Shown one piece after another: positions 25,581-35,736 of a stretch of 64,000 bases of DNA. The DNA comes from CAWJPW01 sp963844845 (GTDB lineage: Bacteria; Acidobacteriota; Thermoanaerobaculia; Thermoanaerobaculales; Sulfomarinibacteraceae). Below the pieces are notes generated by a model that saw only the letters and a program-made list of their open reading frames with translations, ran no database searches and was not told where the DNA came from. The stretch lies in the NCBI GenBank assembly GCA_963844845.1, contig CAWJPW010000011.1:620001-684000 (forward strand). Direction: 5' to 3'. The position numbers and the translations under genes are program-made. Position 1 is the stretch's first letter; every line of letters begins with the position of its first letter.

Positions 25581-26612
25581 ATGGCGCGCCCCACCCTCCG
25601 AATCGCAGTCTCGCTGCTCCTGGCGGCGGGGCTCCTGGGTCTGTTTCTGTGGAACGTGGACCTTGCCGAGGTGGGACGAGTCCTCGCCTCCGCACATCTG
25701 GCGTGGCTCGCTGCTGCGATCGGCCTGGCCATCACCAGCTACGCAGTGAGGTCGGTACGTTGGGGTTTCATCCTCCGGCCCGTGGGCCGCGCGTCGCTTT
25801 CCGGCTTGCTCCTGGTCACCGCCGCCGGGTACGCCGCCATCACGCTGCTGCCGGCCCGCATGGGTGACGTGCTGCGTCCCCTGCTGCTGGCCCGCCGCGA
25901 GAACCTGCCGGCCTCTGCGTGCCTGGCCTCGGTGCTCACCGAGCGGATCTTCGACCTGTGGACGGTGGTGTTCTTCCTTCTGCTGTTCGTGGTGTGGCCG
26001 CCTCCCATGGACCTCGATCCCGCCAGTGCCGCGCGTCTGCGCACCCTGACGACCACTGGTTACCTGCTCGCCGCCGCGGTGGCGGGGGCGACCCTCTTGC
26101 TGCTCGGGCTGTTTCGCTACCAGGAGCGCTTCATCGACGTCCTCACCCGGCCGCTCACCCACCTGGTGCCCCGTTGGCAGGAACCGGCCCGCCGCTTTCT
26201 CGGCCACTTCCTCGACGGGCTGCGAATCCTCCAGCGCCCTCGCGACCTGGCCGTTACCCTCGGGCTCTCGGTCGTGGTGTGGGGGCTCATCTATCTTCAG
26301 GCCGAGGCGACTCTCCTGGCCTTCGGCGTCGTCCTGCCGCTGCGCGCCACCTTCCTGTTGGTGGCTTTTACGGTGGTGGGTCTCGCGATCCCGACTCCGG
26401 GCGGGGTCGGCGGCTTCCACAAGGCGATGCAGATGGGGCTCACGCTCTTCTTCGGTGTGGGCCTCGGGGAGGCCACCGGCATCGCCATCGCCTATCACGC
26501 GGTATGCTTCCTTCCAATCACCCTGATCGGTCTGGCGGCAATCCCCGTGCTCGGGGTGTCCTGGCGCCAGATGGGAGGAGGGCTCGCCCATGTGGAAGAC
26601 GGCGACGACTGA
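25581..26612 (+). CDS. UPF0104/AglD-like integral membrane flippase-related protein
   Basis: 343 residues with about eight hydrophobic segments, matching the family that includes the membrane part of lysyl-phosphatidylglycerol synthase (MprF) and AglD. Recognisable family blocks: YAVRSVRWGFILRPVG, AGYAAITLLPARMGDVLRPLLLARR, and near the end IPTPGGVGGFHKAMQMGL. MprF-type domains flip lipids across the inner membrane. No aminoacyltransferase domain is present. It is 3 bases upstream of nrdR, which may be co-transcribed. Confidence 0.82.
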   Translation: MARPTLRIAVSLLLAAGLLGLFLWNVDLAEVGRVLASAHLAWLAAAIGLAITSYAVRSVRWGFILRPVGRASLSGLLLVTAAGYAAITLLPARMGDVLRPLLLARRENLPASACLASVLTERIFDLWTVVFFLLLFVVWPPPMDLDPASAARLRTLTTTGYLLAAAVAGATLLLLGLFRYQERFIDVLTRPLTHLVPRWQEPARRFLGHFLDGLRILQRPRDLAVTLGLSVVVWGLIYLQAEATLLAFGVVLPLRATFLLVAFTVVGLAIPTPGGVGGFHKAMQMGLTLFFGVGLGEATGIAIAYHAVCFLPITLIGLAAIPVLGVSWRQMGGGLAHVEDGDD

Positions 26613-26615
26613 GCC

Positions 26616-27083
26616 ATGAGATGCCCGTACTGCGGTGTGCTCGACGACCGCGTGGTGGACTCGCGAGAAGCCCGCGAAGGCTCGGAGATCCGCCGCCGCC
26701 GCGAGTGCGCAGCCTGCCATCGCCGCTTCACAACCTACGAGCGGGTCGACGATGTCCCCGCATCGGTGGTCAAGCGTGATGGCCGCCGTGAGAGCTTCGA
26801 CCGCGAGAAGCTCCTCGCCGGCCTTTTCAAGGCGTGCGAGAAGCGCCCCATCCCGCGCCGCGAGCTGGAAGCCGTCACCGATTCGGTGGAGGCCGAGCTG
26901 GTGGCCCGCGAGGATCGCGAGATGTCCAGCGAAGAGATCGGCGCTCTTGTGATCGATCGCCTCCGCAGCCTCGACCAAGTGGCCTACGTGCGCTTCGCCT
27001 CCGTCTACCGGCGCTTCGAGGACATCAGCCAGTTCATGGAGGAGCTGCGCCAGCTGCTGCGCCAGCGCGAGGAGGAAGCGTGA
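26616..27083 (+). CDS. nrdR: Transcriptional repressor NrdR
   Basis: 155 residues, standard length. N-terminal zinc ribbon (MRCPYCG and CAACHRRF), the RRRREC block, then the ATP-cone domain (VVKRDGRRESFDREKLLAGL) and the closing VAYVRFASVYRRFEDISQF motif. NrdR senses ATP/dATP and represses ribonucleotide reductase genes by binding NrdR boxes; no nrd gene lies in this window. The ATG is 3 bases after the flippase-like stop, and the stop overlaps the hsp20 start (GTGA). Confidence 0.97.
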   Translation: MRCPYCGVLDDRVVDSREAREGSEIRRRRECAACHRRFTTYERVDDVPASVVKRDGRRESFDREKLLAGLFKACEKRPIPRRELEAVTDSVEAELVAREDREMSSEEIGALVIDRLRSLDQVAYVRFASVYRRFEDISQFMEELRQLLRQREEEA

Positions 27084-27535
27084 GCCCACGTCCCTCGTTT
27101 CGCCAGCTCGTGACCCTGCGCCAACAGGTAAACCGACTCGTCGACGGCCTCCTCCGTCCGCCCGAGCCGGCCGGAGGCTGGCGCCCGGCGGTGGATCTCG
27201 TCGAGGTGGACGGCACGCTGGTGGTGCAGGTGGAGGTCCCCGGTGTGAGACCCGCCGATTTCGTGGTCGAGCTGTGCGGCGCCGTGGTCAGGGTTCGCGG
27301 CAGCAAACCCCGCCTGGAACGCGAGCCACCCCCGCAGCGGTTCCATCTCCTGGAACGCTTCGTCGGAGCGTTCCAGGTGACGGTGGAGCTCCCCCGACCG
27401 GTGGACCCGGGTCGTGCCGCGGCCCACCTCCGTCAGGGCGTGCTCACCGTGGTGTTGCCTCTTCTGGAGGAACGGCGAAATCGCGCCTACGTGATTCCGG
27501 TGGAGGACGAGCCGATGGAGAGTAAGCATGCATGA
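27080..27535 (+). CDS. Hsp20/alpha-crystallin family small heat-shock protein
   Basis: 151 residues; alpha-crystallin domain at ~35-135 (WRPAVDLVEVDGTLVVQVEVPGV; FHLLERFVGAFQVTVELPRPVD; AHLRQGVLTVVLPL with the LRQGVLTVVLP motif). Short N-terminal arm. The GTG start overlaps the nrdR stop and GAGGAGGAAG precedes it. Holds unfolded proteins without ATP; placement directly before lon suggests a joint proteostasis role. The stop overlaps the lon start. Confidence 0.9.
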   Translation: MSPRPSFRQLVTLRQQVNRLVDGLLRPPEPAGGWRPAVDLVEVDGTLVVQVEVPGVRPADFVVELCGAVVRVRGSKPRLEREPPPQRFHLLERFVGAFQVTVELPRPVDPGRAAAHLRQGVLTVVLPLLEERRNRAYVIPVEDEPMESKHA

Positions 27536-29978
27536 CAAGCCCGAGGTGATCGTCCCCGAGCTGGATCAGACCGAGGGGGTCCACGTCCCCGACGTGCTGC
27601 CCGTGATGGCCCTCAAGGACGTCGTCCTCTACCCCTACGTCATCGTCCCGCTGTCGGTGGGGCGCGAGCGTTCGGTCCGCGCGGTGGATCAGGCGCTGGC
27701 CGAGAATCGACTGATCCTCCTGGTCACGCAGCGAGAAGCCACCGTCGAGGAGCCGACCCCGCAGGACCTGTACGACGTGGGCTGCGTGGCCGTGGTGATG
27801 CGTATGCTCAAGCTCCCCGACGGCAACATCCGCATCCTGGTCCAGGGAGTGTCGCGGGCACGGGTTGACTACTACACCCAGGAGCAGCCGTTCCTCCAGG
27901 CCAGGCTCACACGGCTCGACGAGCCGGAGCTCGAGCCCGGCCCCGAGCTCGAGGTGGAGGCGCTCGTGCGCTCCCTCAAGCAGGGGCTCGAGCAGGTCTC
28001 GACTCTGGGACGCCAAATCTCCCCCGAGGTCCTGCTCATCGCTGGCAACATGGAGGATCCACTCAGGCTCGCCGATCTCGCCGCTTCGAACCTCGCCCTC
28101 AAGGTCACCGACGCCCAACAGATGCTCGAGACGGTGGCGGGTCAGGAGAGGCTGAAGCTTGCGCACGAGCTGCTGACGCGGGAGATCTCACTGCTGGAGA
28201 TGCAGCAGGAGCTCTCCACGCAGGTACGCGGAGAGATGGACCGCAGCCAGCGCGAGTACTACCTCAGGCAGCAGCTCAAAGCCATTCGCCGGGAGCTGGG
28301 CGAGGGTGATGACCTCGAGCAGGAGCTCGAGGAGTACCGGCGCAAGGCCGAGGCGGCGGGCCTCTCGGAGGAGGCACAGCAGGAGGTCGAGAAGCAGCTG
28401 TCGCGCGTCAGCGCAATGCACCCGGACTCTGCCGAGGCATCGGTGATCCGCACCTGGCTGGACTGGATGACGTCGCTCCCGTGGTCACGCGTCACCGCGG
28501 ACAACCTCGACGTTCGCGAAGCCCGCACCGTGCTGGACGAGGACCACTACGACCTCGACAAGATCAAGGCGCGGATCCTCGAGTTCCTGGCGGTGCGTCA
28601 GCTGCGGCCGGAGAGCAAAGGTCCGATCCTCTGCTTCGCCGGGCCCCCGGGCGTGGGTAAGACCTCGCTTGGGCGGTCGATCGCACGCGCCCTGGGCCGC
28701 AAGTTCATCCGCATCTCACTGGGCGGCGTACGCGACGAGGCCGAGATCCGGGGCCACCGCCGCACCTACGTGGGCGCGCTCCCCGGGCGGATCGTCCAGG
28801 GCATTCACCAGGCCGGCACCTCGAACCCCGTCTTCATGCTCGACGAGGTGGACAAGATCGGCGCCGACTTTCGCGGCGATCCCTCCTCGGCCCTTCTCGA
28901 GGTTCTCGACCCCGAGCAGAACCACAGCTTCCGCGACCACTACCTCGGGGTTGCCTACGATCTGTCGCCGGTGCTGTTCATCGCCACCGCCAACGTGGTG
29001 GACACCATCCAGCCGGCCTTCCGTGACCGTATGGAGGTCATCGAGCTGTCGGGCTACACCGAGGAGGAGAAGCTCGAGATCGCCCGCCGCCACCTCATCC
29101 CCAAGCAGGTGACCGAGAACGGTCTCACCGCCGAGGGCATCGCCTTCACCGGCCCGACTCTGGCACTGCTGGTCAACGGCTACACTCGAGAGGCCGGGCT
29201 GCGCAACCTGGAGCGCCAAATCGGCTCGCTGTGCCGCAAGGTGGCGGTGAAGGTGGCCGAGGGCGACACCGCCCGCCGCCGCATCACCCCCGTCGCAGTG
29301 GAGCGCCTCCTCGGCCCGCGGCTCTTCCTGCCCGAGGCGCAGCTCAAGGAGGACCAAATCGGCGTGGTCACCGGGCTCGCCTACACCCCCTACGGAGGGG
29401 ACGTCCTCTTCATCGAGTCACTCTCCGTCCCTGGCAAGGCCGAGCTCAAGCTCACCGGCTCCCTCGGCGACGTGATGAAGGAGTCGGCGCAGGCGGCTCT
29501 GTCCTTCGCCAAGGCGCACGCAGCCCAGTTCGGCATCCCCGAAGACTGGTTCGACTCACACGTGCTGCACGTGCATGTGCCGGAGGGCGCCATCCCCAAG
29601 GACGGGCCCTCGGCCGGCGTCACCATGCTCACCGCCATCGTGTCGGCCGCTGCCGGGCGCAAGGTGCGGCACGACCTCGCCATGACCGGCGAGATCACCC
29701 TGCGGGGCGAGGTCCTCCCGGTGGGCGGCATCAAGGAGAAGATCCTCGGCGCCCTTCGTGCCGGGATTCGCGACATCCTCCTTCCGGCCGAGAACCAGCG
29801 CGACCTCCACGACCTCCCGCCGCGCGCCCGCCGTGCCGCCAGAGTGCGCTTCGTGCGGCGCGCCGACGAGGTGCTCGAGGCGGCCCTCCTGCCCCTCCCG
29901 CAGCTCGAAGAGGGAGGAGCCAAGCCGGAGCGCCGCAGCGGGCGGCGCAGCGGCGAGCGCCGGACGCCGGCGCACTGA
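27528..29978 (+). CDS. lon: ATP-dependent protease Lon
   Basis: 816 residues, full-length LonA: N-terminal substrate-binding domain (LPVMALKDVVLYPYVIVPLSVG), coiled helical part, AAA+ with Walker A FAGPPGVGKTSLGRSIA and Walker B VFMLDEVDKIG, and C-terminal Ser-Lys protease with catalytic Ser in PKDGPSAGVTM and Lys in VGGIKEKILGA. Ends with a basic, low-complexity tail. Degrades damaged and regulatory proteins. The ATG overlaps the hsp20 stop; an nrdR-hsp20-lon operon is apparent. Confidence 0.97.
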   Translation: MHDKPEVIVPELDQTEGVHVPDVLPVMALKDVVLYPYVIVPLSVGRERSVRAVDQALAENRLILLVTQREATVEEPTPQDLYDVGCVAVVMRMLKLPDGNIRILVQGVSRARVDYYTQEQPFLQARLTRLDEPELEPGPELEVEALVRSLKQGLEQVSTLGRQISPEVLLIAGNMEDPLRLADLAASNLALKVTDAQQMLETVAGQERLKLAHELLTREISLLEMQQELSTQVRGEMDRSQREYYLRQQLKAIRRELGEGDDLEQELEEYRRKAEAAGLSEEAQQEVEKQLSRVSAMHPDSAEASVIRTWLDWMTSLPWSRVTADNLDVREARTVLDEDHYDLDKIKARILEFLAVRQLRPESKGPILCFAGPPGVGKTSLGRSIARALGRKFIRISLGGVRDEAEIRGHRRTYVGALPGRIVQGIHQAGTSNPVFMLDEVDKIGADFRGDPSSALLEVLDPEQNHSFRDHYLGVAYDLSPVLFIATANVVDTIQPAFRDRMEVIELSGYTEEEKLEIARRHLIPKQVTENGLTAEGIAFTGPTLALLVNGYTREAGLRNLERQIGSLCRKVAVKVAEGDTARRRITPVAVERLLGPRLFLPEAQLKEDQIGVVTGLAYTPYGGDVLFIESLSVPGKAELKLTGSLGDVMKESAQAALSFAKAHAAQFGIPEDWFDSHVLHVHVPEGAIPKDGPSAGVTMLTAIVSAAAGRKVRHDLAMTGEITLRGEVLPVGGIKEKILGALRAGIRDILLPAENQRDLHDLPPRARRAARVRFVRRADEVLEAALLPLPQLEEGGAKPERRSGRRSGERRTPAH

Positions 29979-30085
29979 GGAGCCCGCGCGGCCGTGGGGC
30001 GGCGTCGGTCGTCGCTCCCCTGGCGCTCTCGCCCCCGCGGGCGTCCGCAACAGCGGTCGTTCGGACCCAGGGAATCGGGAGGGGC

Positions 30086-31018
<933 letters not shown>

Positions 31019-31089
31019 CTTCCCTCCGCTCCGGCACGGTAGCCCAGCGCCTGCCTCCCCGCAAGCAAGACCGGCGCGCTCGCCGGTCG

Positions 31090-33021
31090 TCACCCCAGCT
31101 CGGCGCGAATCTCTTCGAGGCGGTGGCGCAGGGCTTCGAGGTCCTCGCCCGCCTCGGCCCAGTGCTCCTCCAGGTCCTCGAGCCCGTCGCGGGCGTCGTC
31201 AATCTCGCCCTGGACCGTGCGCAGTCGCTCGTGATCCGACCACACCTCACGATCGGCCATGGCCTCGTCGCCCGCCGCCACCACCCGGTGGCGCCGCTCG
31301 ATCTCAGCCTCGAGATCGGCCACCTCGGCCTCGAGGCGCTCAACGTCGCGGCGGAGGCGGCGCTCCTCCGCGGCCAGCGGGCTCCGCCGGCGTCCGTCGC
31401 CCACCGATGCGGCGGGGTCGGAAGGCGGCGCCGCGGGGCTCGCTCCGGGCATGGCGTCGGCGACCCTCTGGCGCTCGTCGACACGGCCGTCCTCGACCAG
31501 CAGCACGCGAGTGGCAAGGCGCTCGAGGAGACGACGGTCGTGGCTCACCACCAGGACCACGCCCGGGTACACCTGCAGCGCTTCCTCCAGCGCCTCGCAC
31601 GTGGGCAGGTCGAGGTGGTTGGTGGGCTCGTCCAGAAACAGCAGGTTGGGGTTCGACGCGAGGATGCGGGCGAGGCTCAAGCGACCGCGCTCACCGCCCG
31701 AGAGGCCCGCCACCGGACGCTCGACGGTCTCGCCGGAGAAACCGAACCGCGCCGCCCAGCCGCGCACCTGGGTGGGGTTCCACGAGGGGTGGGCCGCCCA
31801 GAGGCAGTCCAGCACGCTGCCCTCCTCGGGGAGGTCGGCGAGCTCCTGGTCGTACCACCCCGTGATCACGTTGTGCCCTAGGCGTACGCGTCCGCCCAGG
31901 GGCGGCAGCCGCCCGGCAAGCACCCGCAGAAGGGTGGTCTTGCCGGCGCCGTTTGCACCTACCAGGGCCACCCGCTCGCCGCGCCGCACCACCAGGTCGA
32001 CCCCGGTCAGCAGCGGCCGGCCGCCGTAGCCGGCGGCGAGGTCCTCGGTCCCGACGGCCACCTCGCCCGAGGCGGGTACGGAGCCCCACGCGAACGCGGC
32101 GACCGGATCTGCCGCAGCCGGCGTCTCCAACCGCTCCAGCTTCTCGAGCTCGCGGCGCCGCGCCTGAGCCTGACGCGTTTTTTGACCGGCGATGTTACGG
32201 CGGATGAAGTCCTCGGTCTTGGCGATGTACTCCCGCTGCCTCTCCCACGCCTTGAGCTGGCTGGCGGTCTCGCCCGCCTTGGTCTCGCAGAAGCGTGCGT
32301 AACCACCCGGCCAGCGGCGCAGGCGGCCGTTCTCCACCTCCACCACCGCCTCCCCCACCCGGTCGATGAGCTCGCGGTCGTGGGTGGCCACCAGGAACGC
32401 CCCCCGGCGCTGGGCGAGCAGCTCCATCAGACCGGCCGCACCGAACAGGTCGAGGTGGTTGGTGGGCTCGTCCAGGAGGAGAAGGTCGGCGGGCTCGAGG
32501 AGGGCACGGGTGAGGGCAAGGCGGGTGCGCTGCCCCCCGGACAGCTGCTCCACCGGCCGCTCGTGCAGGGCGTCGGGAAGGCCCAGGGTGGTGAGAGCGG
32601 TGCGGGCGGCCGCCTCCAACCGGTAGGGATCGTGGGCTTCCAGAGCCTGCTGCCAGCGATGCAGCAGCTCAAGCAGCTCCTCGTCATCCGGGCGCAGTTC
32701 GAGCTCCCGGAGGGTCTCCTGCAGCTGCTCCTCGAGCTGGCGCACCCGGCTGAAGGCACCCATGGCGTGGGCGAGCACGGTGGTTCCGGAGGCACCTTCG
32801 AAATGCTGCTCCAGGCGGGCCACCGACAGCTGCCGAGTGCGTACGAGGCGGCCCCGGTCGGTGTCGAGCTCGCCCGCAACCAGACGCAGGAGAGTGGACT
32901 TGCCGGCACCGTTGCGTCCCACCAGCACCAGGTGCTCGTCCGGGTTGTGTTGGAAGTCGGCGCCGTCGAGGATCACCTCACCGCCGAGCCGGACCCGCAC
33001 ACCCTCGAGGCGGTAGAGCAC
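31090..33021 (-). CDS. ABC-F family ATPase (Uup/EttA-like)
   Basis: 643 residues with two ABC domains and no membrane part. Walker A VLVGRNGAGKSTL and VALVGANGAGKTTL; signature LSGGQRTRLAL and LSGGERGRLSL, each followed by a DEPTNHLD Walker B. Between them is the ABC-F linker (KAWERQREYIAKTEDFIRRN) and at the C-terminus a coiled coil (~540-640), as in Uup. ABC-F proteins act on the ribosome or in DNA/RNA maintenance. The GTG start follows the thymidine phosphorylase stop with no gap (TGAGTG). Confidence 0.93.
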   Translation of the reverse strand: MLYRLEGVRVRLGGEVILDGADFQHNPDEHLVLVGRNGAGKSTLLRLVAGELDTDRGRLVRTRQLSVARLEQHFEGASGTTVLAHAMGAFSRVRQLEEQLQETLRELELRPDDEELLELLHRWQQALEAHDPYRLEAAARTALTTLGLPDALHERPVEQLSGGQRTRLALTRALLEPADLLLLDEPTNHLDLFGAAGLMELLAQRRGAFLVATHDRELIDRVGEAVVEVENGRLRRWPGGYARFCETKAGETASQLKAWERQREYIAKTEDFIRRNIAGQKTRQAQARRRELEKLERLETPAAADPVAAFAWGSVPASGEVAVGTEDLAAGYGGRPLLTGVDLVVRRGERVALVGANGAGKTTLLRVLAGRLPPLGGRVRLGHNVITGWYDQELADLPEEGSVLDCLWAAHPSWNPTQVRGWAARFGFSGETVERPVAGLSGGERGRLSLARILASNPNLLFLDEPTNHLDLPTCEALEEALQVYPGVVLVVSHDRRLLERLATRVLLVEDGRVDERQRVADAMPGASPAAPPSDPAASVGDGRRRSPLAAEERRLRRDVERLEAEVADLEAEIERRHRVVAAGDEAMADREVWSDHERLRTVQGEIDDARDGLEDLEEHWAEAGEDLEALRHRLEEIRAELG

Positions 33022-34317
33022 TCAGACCTCGTCGGCGGTGCCGAGCACCAGCGCGAGCGCCGAGGGCGCTTCCTCCGCCAGGCGGAAAGCGGCGGCCACC
33101 CGCCCGGCGAGGGCGCTGGCGTCCGCCGCGCGCTCCCCGAGGAGGAGGGTGGCCAGCGGAGCGCCCGGCTCGACCCGCTCGCCGAGGCGTACGTTCACCA
33201 GGAGGCCGGCGCCGTGGGCCAGGGCCTCGTCGCGGGTGCGGCGTCCGGCCCCGATCTCGGCGGCCACCAGACCCAACGCCTCGCCGTCAACCCCCGCCAC
33301 GTAACCCGCCGCCGCCGCAGCCACCGGCCGCCGGTCGCGCGGGCGCGCCAGTCGCTCGGGGTCGGGGTCGCCGCCATGCGCTCTCACCAGCTCGTCCCAG
33401 GCCCGGCGGGCCGAGCCGTCGGCGAGGGCCTTCTCGAGCGTCGCACGCGCCTCGCCACGCAGGGAGCCGCCGAGCGCCATGGCCTCCTCGGCCACGCACA
33501 GCGTCACCTCGCGCAGGGCCTTGCTACCGCCCCCCTCCAGCACCGCGAGGGTCTCACGCACCTCGCAGGCGGTACCCAGGGCAGGGCCGAGAGGCTGGTT
33601 CATGTCCGTGATCAGGGCGCTCACCTTCATGCCCATGTCCCGGCCGACGGCACACAGGGCCCGCGCCATCACCGCCGCGTCGTCACGGGTCTTGCGGAAG
33701 GCGCCGCTGCCCCACTTGACGTCGAGCACCAGGGTGGCGGCGCCCAGAGCGAGCTTCTTGGACATGATGGAGCTCACGATGAGGGGCAGCGACGGCACCG
33801 TGCCGGTGACGTCACGCAGGGCGTAGAGGGTACGATCGGCCGGGGCCACCGCGTCGTTCTGGGCGGCAATGGCGGCGCCGCACTCGTCGAGCAACCGGAG
33901 AACGCCGTCCCGGTCCCGATCTGTGTCGAAACCGGGAATCGCCGCCAGCTTGTCCAGGGTCCCCTGGGAGTGGCCGAGCCCCCTCCCCGCCATCATCGCG
34001 ATGGGCACGCCGACGGCGGCGAGAAGCGGCGCAAGGACCAGCGACACAGTGTCACCGACCCCGCCGGTGGAGTGCTTGTCCACCACCTCGGGCCGCACGC
34101 TGCCCAGCTCCCAGACGGTCCCCGAGTGCAGCATCTCCTCGGTGAGCCAGCGGGTCTCCTCGGCGCCCATGCCACGGCAGCAGATGGCCATGAGCATGGC
34201 CGCCAGCTGCTCCGGGGGCAAGGTCCCATGGCTCGCGCCCGCGACGAACGCCGCCACCTCCGCGCGGCTCAGGGGGAGGCCGTCACGCTTGTGGGCGAGG
34301 GCCTCGGCGAAGGCCAC
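33022..34317 (-). CDS. deoA: Thymidine/pyrimidine-nucleoside phosphorylase
   Basis: 431 residues, glycosyltransferase family 3 phosphorylase. Phosphate-binding VVDKHSTGGVGD, the HSQGTLDKLAAIPGF block, SSIMSKKLALGA, DVKWGSGAF and the C-terminal YVAGVDGEALG/LGERVEPGAPLATL domain. Cleaves thymidine or uridine to base plus (deoxy)ribose-1-phosphate. GTG start 3 bases after the TPR protein stop. Assignment as DeoA or Pdp depends on substrate range, which sequence alone does not settle. Confidence 0.93.
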   Translation of the reverse strand: MAFAEALAHKRDGLPLSRAEVAAFVAGASHGTLPPEQLAAMLMAICCRGMGAEETRWLTEEMLHSGTVWELGSVRPEVVDKHSTGGVGDTVSLVLAPLLAAVGVPIAMMAGRGLGHSQGTLDKLAAIPGFDTDRDRDGVLRLLDECGAAIAAQNDAVAPADRTLYALRDVTGTVPSLPLIVSSIMSKKLALGAATLVLDVKWGSGAFRKTRDDAAVMARALCAVGRDMGMKVSALITDMNQPLGPALGTACEVRETLAVLEGGGSKALREVTLCVAEEAMALGGSLRGEARATLEKALADGSARRAWDELVRAHGGDPDPERLARPRDRRPVAAAAAGYVAGVDGEALGLVAAEIGAGRRTRDEALAHGAGLLVNVRLGERVEPGAPLATLLLGERAADASALAGRVAAAFRLAEEAPSALALVLGTADEV

Positions 34318-34320
34318 CGG

Positions 34321-35007
34321 CTAACCCAGCTCCTGCATCTGCTGGCGGGCGCGGGCTACGTAGGGCGACTCCGGGAACTGGTCCACCAGCTGTTGGAGAT
34401 ACTCCTTGGCCTTGGCGTAATCCCGCTCCTTGACGTACACCGAGCCGAGCTCGAACAGCGCGACGTCGCGGGGCAAGCGATCGTCCTTGCCGGTGATCAT
34501 GTCGGTGAGCTCCTGGGCCACCTCGGCAGCCTGACCCGACGCCACCCGCAGGTGGACCAGGTCGAGGGTGGCCAGCCGCACCAGGGCGCTGTCGCCCTTG
34601 CGAGCAGCGACCTTGACCAGGAGGTCACGGGCCGCGTCGGTGTCGCCCTTATTGATGAGGATGCGGGCCAGGTAGAGCCGCGCCACGTCGGCCTGCGGGC
34701 TGCGCCCGTAGCGGTCGACCACCGTCCGCAGCTGCTCCTCGGCCTTGGCCTGGTCGCCGCCGGGTTTGGCGGGGTCGGTGGAATCACCCATGTAGGTGGT
34801 GACAGCGGTGCGCAGCAGGTCGGCGGCCTTGTCGGTCCGGTTCCCGCTCCATGCGTTCACGCCCCACCAGATGAGCCCGACGACGCACACCGCGCCCACC
34901 GCCGCAAGAACCGGTCGCCAGTTGTCGGCGAACCACTGCGTCAGGTGGTCGAAGAGCGTGACGAACTCGTCCTGCTTCAACTGCTTGCGAGTCAAGCGAC
35001 GTCCCAT
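34321..35007 (-). CDS. YfgM-like membrane-anchored TPR protein
   Basis: 228 residues: cytoplasmic N-terminus (LTRKQLKQDEFVTLFDHLTQWF), one membrane segment (LAAVGAVCVVGLIWWGV) and a periplasmic domain of TPR-type helices (AEEQLRTVVDRYGRSPQA, AKEYLQQLVDQFPESP). This is the layout of YfgM, an ancillary SecYEG/chaperone factor. The ATG at 35007 is chosen because GGAGG lies 7 bases upstream. First gene of a minus-strand cluster, behind a sigma-70-type promoter. Confidence 0.8.
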   Translation of the reverse strand: MGRRLTRKQLKQDEFVTLFDHLTQWFADNWRPVLAAVGAVCVVGLIWWGVNAWSGNRTDKAADLLRTAVTTYMGDSTDPAKPGGDQAKAEEQLRTVVDRYGRSPQADVARLYLARILINKGDTDAARDLLVKVAARKGDSALVRLATLDLVHLRVASGQAAEVAQELTDMITGKDDRLPRDVALFELGSVYVKERDYAKAKEYLQQLVDQFPESPYVARARQQMQELG

Positions 35008-35054
35008 TCCGAGGCCTCCAGATGGCATCCGCCCATGGACGGACAGGGGGACTC

Positions 35055-35083
35055 ACTCTAGCCTGCGCCGCCGCCGAGATCAA
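35055..35083 (-). promoter_or_regulatory. Sigma-70-type promoter of the TPR-deoA-ABC-F operon
   Basis: TTGATC (35083-35078), 17-base spacer, TAGAGT (35060-35055), about 50 bases before the TPR protein start; the -35 overlaps the stop codon of the upstream PAP2 gene. Confidence 0.55.
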
Positions 35084-35736
35084 GACGGTGGCGCGGGGCC
35101 GCTTCCCCCCGTCCACCATCGCCGCACCCGCGGCCGCGCCAGCAACCACAAAGCCAGCAGGTGCCCCAGCAGGGCCCCGGCCACCGCGTCGGAGAGAAAG
35201 TGTTGGTGCTCCACCACCCGGTCGACCCCGGTGGCGCAGGCCGCCGCGTACAGCACCCACCGCGCCGGCGGGTAGAACGCCGCCAGACAGGTGGCGGTGG
35301 CGAAGGCGCTGGTGGTGTGACCCGAGGGGAAGGACTGGCTCGAGGCGTGGTGTAGGCCCTGGTCGGGGCCATGGAAGACCGTCCGCTCGGCGCCCTGGAC
35401 CTGGTGCGCATTGGACGGGCGCTCACGCCCGGCCAGCGCCTTGGCCACGCTGCCGCTCAGACCGGCGCTGGCCACCACCAGCCAGAGCACCCCAGCCCGC
35501 CGCCAGCCGCGCCGGTCCAGTATCCCCACCACCACGCCCGCCAGCACCACGCCCAGACCCGACGCCGCGAACTTGGCGGCGGTCAGCCCCTCCCGCATCT
35601 CGCCCCAGTGGTCGTAGAGAGTGACCGTCCGCAGCCAGCCGAACGCCTGGCGGTCGACCAGGAACGCGAGCGCAAGCAGAGCCAGGCCCCCGAGCAGCCG
35701 GCGCAGGAGGACCCGCCGCAGGAGCTCCTGCTTCAT
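35080..35736 (-). CDS. PAP2-family membrane phosphatase
   Basis: 218 residues with about six hydrophobic segments and the three-part PAP2 active site: K-ALAGRERP (phosphate binding), PSGHTTSAFA (catalytic His), and DRVVEHQHFLSD (nucleophile His). Likely dephosphorylates lipid phosphates such as undecaprenyl pyrophosphate or phosphatidic acid; C55-PP fits the neighbouring glycosyltransferase, which would use polyprenyl-phosphate sugars. The ATG overlaps the ArnT-like stop (ATGA). Confidence 0.9.
   Translation of the reverse strand: MKQELLRRVLLRRLLGGLALLALAFLVDRQAFGWLRTVTLYDHWGEMREGLTAAKFAASGLGVVLAGVVVGILDRRGWRRAGVLWLVVASAGLSGSVAKALAGRERPSNAHQVQGAERTVFHGPDQGLHHASSQSFPSGHTTSAFATATCLAAFYPPARWVLYAAACATGVDRVVEHQHFLSDAVAGALLGHLLALWLLARPRVRRWWTGGSGPAPPS

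Noticed and set aside
25551..27089. N-terminal extension (about 500 residues) of the deacetylase on the minus strand
   Set aside because: Antisense to the flippase-like, nrdR and hsp20 genes; the domain starts at 25550.
32182..35061. 959-residue open frame on the plus strand
   Set aside because: Antisense shadow of ABC-F, deoA and the TPR gene; no domain recognised.
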